DNA of 64,000 nt. It comes from Panacagrimonas sp052389915 (lineage in GTDB: Bacteria > Pseudomonadota > Gammaproteobacteria > Nevskiales > Nevskiaceae). The notes under the pieces were generated by a model. It was not told the origin of the DNA and ran no database searches. It saw nothing but the letters and a program-made list of their open reading frames with translations. The stretch covers positions 1-64,000 of the forward strand of contig JBQTHL010000052.1 in the NCBI GenBank assembly GCA_052389915.1, written 5' to 3'. Of the stretch, positions 59,927-64,000 are shown one piece after another (position 1 is the first letter of the stretch; each line of letters opens with the position of its first letter). The position numbers and the translations under genes were made by a program.

Positions 59927-62008
59927 TCAACGCAATTGCCTGAGCAGGAAAACGTAGGCCAGCGCATCCATGTAAGCGCGCTGTCGGTTGTTGGCAGCGC
60001 CGCCGTGCCCGCCCTCGATATTCTCGTAATAGAGCGCGCGATGTCCTTGTTCGAGCAGGCGCGCCGTCATCTTGCGCGCGTGCGCCGGATGCACGCGGTC
60101 GTCGCGCGTGGACGTGGTCAGCAGTATCGGCGGATAGCGCACATTCTTACGCGCGTTCTGGTATGGCGAATAGCGCGAAATGAAGGCCCAGTGCGCGGGC
60201 AGATCCGGGTTGCCGTACTCGCTCATCCAACTCGCGCCCGCGAGCAACTGGTTGTAGCGGCGCATGTCGAGCAAGGGCACCTGGCTCACCACCGCGCCGA
60301 ACAGATCCGGTCTCTGCGTCATGGCCACGCCCACCAGCAGGCCACCGTTGCTGCCGCCCTGAATGCCCAGATGCTTGGGCGAGGTGACGCCGCGCCGGAT
60401 CAGGTCTTCCGCCACCGCGGCAAAATCGTCGTAGGCGCGCTGACGGTTTTCCTGGACCGCGGCCTGGTGCCACTGCGGGCCGAACTCGCCGCCGCCGCGG
60501 ATATTGGCCAGCGCGAACACGCCGCCGCGCTCCAGCCACGCGGCGCCCACGCCGGCGCGGTAGCGCGGCGTCATCGGAATCTCGAAGCCGCCGTAGCCGT
60601 AGAGCAGGGTCGGGTTGCTGCCGTTGACCTTGAGTCCGGGCTTGCCGACCTGGAAGTAGGGGATGCGCGTGCCGTCCTTCGATAGAGCCTCGCGCTGCAC
60701 GATCTCCAGCCCGGAGGCCTGAAAGAAATCCGGCAATTGCTTGAGCAGGATTTGGGTGCTGCGACCGAAACTTCCTTCCAGCAGCCGGGTTGGATGCAGG
60801 AAATCCTCCACCGTGACGAAGTAATCGTCGGAACGATCCGGATCGAGTGCACGGGCCGAGGCCTCGCCGAATTCGGGCACGGCCACCTCGGTTCTCGTCC
60901 AGCGGCCTTTGTCGTAGCGCAGCGCCAGCACGCGACCGCGAACCTTGTCGAGCAGGTTGAGCAGCAAGCCATTGCGCGTGCGGTCGTAACTGTTGAGCGA
61001 CACCTGAGCGCTCGGCACGAACAAGACCTCGAACGCGCGGTTGCCCTCGATGAAGGAAACCAGCGGAATCGCGATCAGGCTGCCGGAGGGATAAGCCCGG
61101 CCGGTGATGCGCCAGGGACTGCGCAGTTGCAGCAGCAACTGGTCCTTGAACAGGCTGATCTCCGCGTCTGCCGGCACTTCGAGCTTGGCCAGGTGGTCGC
61201 CCGAGCGCAGGAAATGTTCGTACTCGAAAAAGCTGATCGCGCGCTGGATCACTTCGCGCTGACGCGCCGGCTCGTTGAACACCTGGATGCTCACGCCGAC
61301 ATCCGCCTTGCCGGCTTCATAGATCGTGCGAGCCGACGCGATGGGCGTGCCGCGCGTCCACTCCTTGACGATGCGCGGATAGCCGGAGGCGGTGAAGCTG
61401 CCGGCGCCGAAATCGGTTGCCACCAGCACGCTGTCAAAATTGCGCCAGGCGATTTCGTGCTTGGCTTCCACCAGCCAGAAGCCGTTCTTCACGAAGCGCT
61501 TGTCGAAGGTGTCGAACTCGCGGATCACGTGCGCATCGGCGCCGCCGCGTGAAAGGCTCAACAGGCAGCGCGTGTACTCGGGATAGAGGCAATCGGCGCC
61601 CTTCCACACCCAGTTCTCGTTTTCCTGTGCGCTCAACGCATCCAGGTCGAGCACCGTTTCCCAGGCGGGATTGAGCTTGCGGTACTCGACCAGTGTGGTG
61701 CGCCGCCAGATGCCGCGCGGGTGTTGCGCGTCGCGCCAGAAGTTGTACAGCCACGCGCCCTGCTGAATCACGTCCGGAATGCGCGCATCGGAATCGTAGA
61801 TCGACAGCAGGCGCTGGTAGATCGGTGCGAACTCCGGCGCGGCTTCCAGCTCCTTCTGCGACACCGCGTTGCGCTCGCGTACCCAGGTCAGGGCTTTATC
61901 GCTTTCCACCTCTTCCAGCCAGAGATAGGGGTCGGCCATATCGAAAGCGTGCACGGAAATCGGAAGCCCGGTCAGGAAGATCAGCGCGGAGAGAGTCGGA
62001 AGGTTCAT
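59927..62008 (-). CDS. Secreted prolyl oligopeptidase (S9A family)
   Basis: A 693-residue serine peptidase with a signal peptide (LPTLSALIFLTGLPISVHA). An N-terminal seven-blade propeller region is followed by the alpha/beta-hydrolase domain with YGYGGFEIPMTPRY, ANIRGGGEFGPQWH, the nucleophile GGSNGG (Ser553), the Asp in STRDDRVHP and the His in EGGHGG (His668). These enzymes cut short peptides after proline, here probably in the periplasm. It is convergent with phaC, with 6 bases between stops. Confidence 0.93.
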   Translation of the reverse strand: MNLPTLSALIFLTGLPISVHAFDMADPYLWLEEVESDKALTWVRERNAVSQKELEAAPEFAPIYQRLLSIYDSDARIPDVIQQGAWLYNFWRDAQHPRGIWRRTTLVEYRKLNPAWETVLDLDALSAQENENWVWKGADCLYPEYTRCLLSLSRGGADAHVIREFDTFDKRFVKNGFWLVEAKHEIAWRNFDSVLVATDFGAGSFTASGYPRIVKEWTRGTPIASARTIYEAGKADVGVSIQVFNEPARQREVIQRAISFFEYEHFLRSGDHLAKLEVPADAEISLFKDQLLLQLRSPWRITGRAYPSGSLIAIPLVSFIEGNRAFEVLFVPSAQVSLNSYDRTRNGLLLNLLDKVRGRVLALRYDKGRWTRTEVAVPEFGEASARALDPDRSDDYFVTVEDFLHPTRLLEGSFGRSTQILLKQLPDFFQASGLEIVQREALSKDGTRIPYFQVGKPGLKVNGSNPTLLYGYGGFEIPMTPRYRAGVGAAWLERGGVFALANIRGGGEFGPQWHQAAVQENRQRAYDDFAAVAEDLIRRGVTSPKHLGIQGGSNGGLLVGVAMTQRPDLFGAVVSQVPLLDMRRYNQLLAGASWMSEYGNPDLPAHWAFISRYSPYQNARKNVRYPPILLTTSTRDDRVHPAHARKMTARLLEQGHRALYYENIEGGHGGAANNRQRAYMDALAYVFLLRQLR

Positions 62009-62184
62009 GAGCAGCTTCTATCGGATCGTGTGCCGAAGGTATCTGGCGACGGCGAGGCGATCAAACCTGTTCCCCCGGGCAGCGTCTCGACACCTGTCCG
62101 TCATGTCCGACAGGCCGGGCGTCTGCCGGTTCATTAAGGCCGCGGTGGACGCGACGGCACATCGTTTGCGGGCCACAATGTGGC

Positions 62185-63582
62185 ATGGGCTATACCTGCC
62201 AGATCGGAGTTCGCGGCTATCGTTTCGACAGCCTGGCCGAGTTGCTGGCCAAGGCTTCCCCCGAACGCTCTGGCGATCAACTCGCCGGCCTCGCCGCCGC
62301 CAGCGCCGAAGAGCGCATGGCGGCACGGCTTGCGCTGGCCGAGGTTCCGCTGGCGCGCTTCCTGGACGAATTGCTGATCGCGCCCGAGATCGACGAAGTC
62401 TCGCGCCTGATCTGCGATGGCTTCGATTCCGCCGCGTTCGCGCCCGTGGCTTCGCTGACGGTGGGCAGCTTCCGCGACTGGCTCCTGTCAGATGCCGTCG
62501 ATAGCAATGTGCTCGCAAAGCTCTCGAACGGACTGATGCCCGAGATGCTCGCGGCGGTCAGCAAGCTCATGCGCAATCAGGATCTGATTCTGGTTGCGCG
62601 CAAGCGGCGAGTGGTCACGCGCTTCCGCAACACGCTGGGGCTCGAAGGGCGCATGTCCGTGCGGCTGCAACCCAATCATCCGACCGACGATGCACGCGGC
62701 ATCGCGGCCAGCATTCTCGACGGCCTCATGATGGGCTGCGGCGACGCCTGCATCGGCATCAATCCGGCGAGCGACGATCCGGCGCGGCTGGCCTCCCTGT
62801 GGCGTTTGCTCGACACCTTGATCACGCGCTTCGATATTCCGACGCAGAGTTGCGTACTCACGCACGTGACGCGGCAGATTCAGGCGATCGAAGCGGGGCT
62901 GCCGCTCGACCTGGTGTTCCAGTCCATCGGCGGCACCGAGGCGCTTAATCGCAGCTTCGGCATCAGCCTGTCGCTGCTGCGCGAGGCGCATGACGCGGCG
63001 CGTTCGCTCAATCGTGCGCCGGTCGGCAGCAACCTGATGTATTTCGAGACGGGGCAGGGCAGTGCGCTATCCGCCAACGCGCATCACGGCATCGACCAGC
63101 AGACCTGCGAGGCCCGCGCCTACGCCTTGGCGCGTGCGTTCGACCCGCTGCTCGTCAACAGTGTGGTCGGCTTCATCGGTCCGGAGTACTTGTTCGACGG
63201 CAAGCAGATCATCCGCGCCGGTCTGGAAGATCACTTCTGCGGCAAGCTGCTCGGCCTGCCGATGGGCATCGATGTCTGTTACACCAACCACGCCGATGCC
63301 GATCAGGACGACATGGACACGCTGCTGACCCTGCTCGGCGCGGCCGGCGTGAATTTCGTGATGGGCGTGCCGGGCGCCGACGACATCATGCTCAACTACC
63401 AGTCCACCAGCTTTCACGATGCGCTTTACCTGCGTCGCGTGCTCGGCCTGCGCGCCGCGCCGGAGTTCGAGGCCTGGCTGAGCGCATCCGGCATCACCGA
63501 CACGACGGGTACGCCGCGCGAAGCGCACCAGGTGCAGGCCTTGGGCGATCTGCGCCACTTCGTCGAACGGGCTTTGACGTGA
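62185..63582 (+). CDS. eutB: Ethanolamine ammonia-lyase, large subunit
   Basis: A 465-residue EutB. MGYTCQIGVRGYRFDSLAEL is the typical proteobacterial start. Family blocks are QDLILVARKRRVVTRFRNT, RLQPNHPTDD, DACIGINPASDDP, FETGQGSALSANAHHG, the DVCYTNHADADQDDMD block and GADDIMLNYQSTSFHD. With EutC and adenosylcobalamin it splits ethanolamine into acetaldehyde and ammonia. No microcompartment shell, reactivase or transporter genes are visible in the window, so this is the short, shell-free type. eutC overlaps its stop as GTGA. Confidence 0.96.
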   Translation: MGYTCQIGVRGYRFDSLAELLAKASPERSGDQLAGLAAASAEERMAARLALAEVPLARFLDELLIAPEIDEVSRLICDGFDSAAFAPVASLTVGSFRDWLLSDAVDSNVLAKLSNGLMPEMLAAVSKLMRNQDLILVARKRRVVTRFRNTLGLEGRMSVRLQPNHPTDDARGIAASILDGLMMGCGDACIGINPASDDPARLASLWRLLDTLITRFDIPTQSCVLTHVTRQIQAIEAGLPLDLVFQSIGGTEALNRSFGISLSLLREAHDAARSLNRAPVGSNLMYFETGQGSALSANAHHGIDQQTCEARAYALARAFDPLLVNSVVGFIGPEYLFDGKQIIRAGLEDHFCGKLLGLPMGIDVCYTNHADADQDDMDTLLTLLGAAGVNFVMGVPGADDIMLNYQSTSFHDALYLRRVLGLRAAPEFEAWLSASGITDTTGTPREAHQVQALGDLRHFVERALT

Positions 63583-64000
63583 ACCAAGATCGCCCCCTGG
63601 TCGCAGCAGCGGCCGGCGTTTCGGAACCTTCACCGGCCTGGGCAGAGGTGTCTCGCCTCACCGCCGCGCGCGTCGCGCTGGGCCGCAGCGGCGTCAGCCT
63701 GCCGACGCGCGAGGTTCTCAACTTCAGCCTTGCCCATGCCCGTGCGCGCGACTCGGTACACATCCCTTTGGACGTTCCGCGCCTGCGCCAGGAACTCGAA
63801 CAGGATGGATGGCCGGTGCTCGAAGTGAGTACCCAGGCGCCGGATCGCAGGGCCTACCTCGTGCGACCGGATTGGGGTCGCAGGCTGGACGAGTCGTCGA
63901 GAGAAAGACTCGCTCCTCTCGCGGATGGAGAAGCATCGTTCGATCTCGTCTTCGTCCTCAGCGACGGCCTCTCGCCGGTCGCATTACACAATCACGCTTC
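63579..64000 (+). CDS. eutC: Ethanolamine ammonia-lyase, small subunit (partial, cut by window edge)
   Basis: The frame opens at the GTG overlapping the eutB stop and remains open to the window edge (140 codons). The family signature is clear: ALGRSGVSLPTREVLNFSLA followed by HARARDSVHIPLD, and later DLVFVLSDGLSPVALHNHA. The missing part is the C-terminal half with the remaining cobalamin contacts. Confidence 0.94.
   Translation, partial: MNQDRPLVAAAAGVSEPSPAWAEVSRLTAARVALGRSGVSLPTREVLNFSLAHARARDSVHIPLDVPRLRQELEQDGWPVLEVSTQAPDRRAYLVRPDWGRRLDESSRERLAPLADGEASFDLVFVLSDGLSPVALHNHA

Overview
The window is GC-rich chromosomal DNA from a gammaproteobacterium. The gene set points to the Nevskiales/Xanthomonadales neighbourhood: a chorismatase-based (xanthomonadin-like) aryl-polyene cluster, DUF1302/DUF1329 envelope proteins, a class III-type PHA synthase, and abundant small palindromic repeats with TGTAGGAG ends. 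This placement is inferred from gene content and not proven. Genes are dense, often coupled by ATGA/GTGA overlaps. I see no insertion sequence, phage or CRISPR array.

Layout. (1) 1-8.3 kb: the tail of an unknown gene, a degenerate RNase T2-like protein, a lone MoxR ATPase, a DUF3336 patatin, valS (with an in-frame palindromic element), cysH and a TorF-type porin. (2) 8.3-16.2 kb: a tightly packed run of eight minus-strand genes. It encodes two paralogous single-pass membrane proteins, a DUF1302 outer-membrane protein, DUF445, DUF4282 and Abi-alpha-like proteins and a helical-repeat protein, and is divergent from an AraC regulator. DUF1329, the usual companion of DUF1302, follows at 17.7 kb. 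(3) 19-25.9 kb: DUF1499 lipoprotein and MFS transporter; a TetR/SDR/old-yellow-enzyme module with a paired operator; uvrB; tRNA-Val(GAC). (4) 26-32.3 kb: two Crp/Fnr regulators, two L,D-transpeptidases, an orphan GAF histidine kinase and a probable small RNA. The two regulators, the kinase and the small RNA are each preceded by the same TGTGCGGTA-type palindrome. (5) 32.3-48.7 kb: a divergent aryl-polyene pigment cluster. The plus arm carries ACP, adenylate ligase, dehydratases, acyltransferase, ketosynthase and chain-length factor. The minus arm carries chorismatase, acyltransferase, glycosyltransferase, LolA-like, MMPL exporter, DUF3261 lipoprotein and FabG, and continues without a break into deacetylase, PAP2, methyltransferase and MipA genes. 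(6) 48.9-51.8 kb: a branched-chain leader peptide and attenuator ahead of an ilvG-ilvE pair. (7) 51.8-53.1 kb: a small stress group with a CsbD-like protein, an unusual 13-residue-repeat protein and a cold-shock protein. (8) 53.4-64 kb: a luciferase-like flavoprotein, a secreted GH5 glucanase, acyl-CoA synthetase plus PHA synthase, prolyl oligopeptidase, and eutB-eutC, the last cut by the window edge.

The points most worth following up are the small-RNA candidate and its shared regulatory motif, the palindromic elements that have become in-frame coding sequence in valS and in two other genes, the eight-gene envelope operon, and the perfectly periodic 13-residue-repeat protein.
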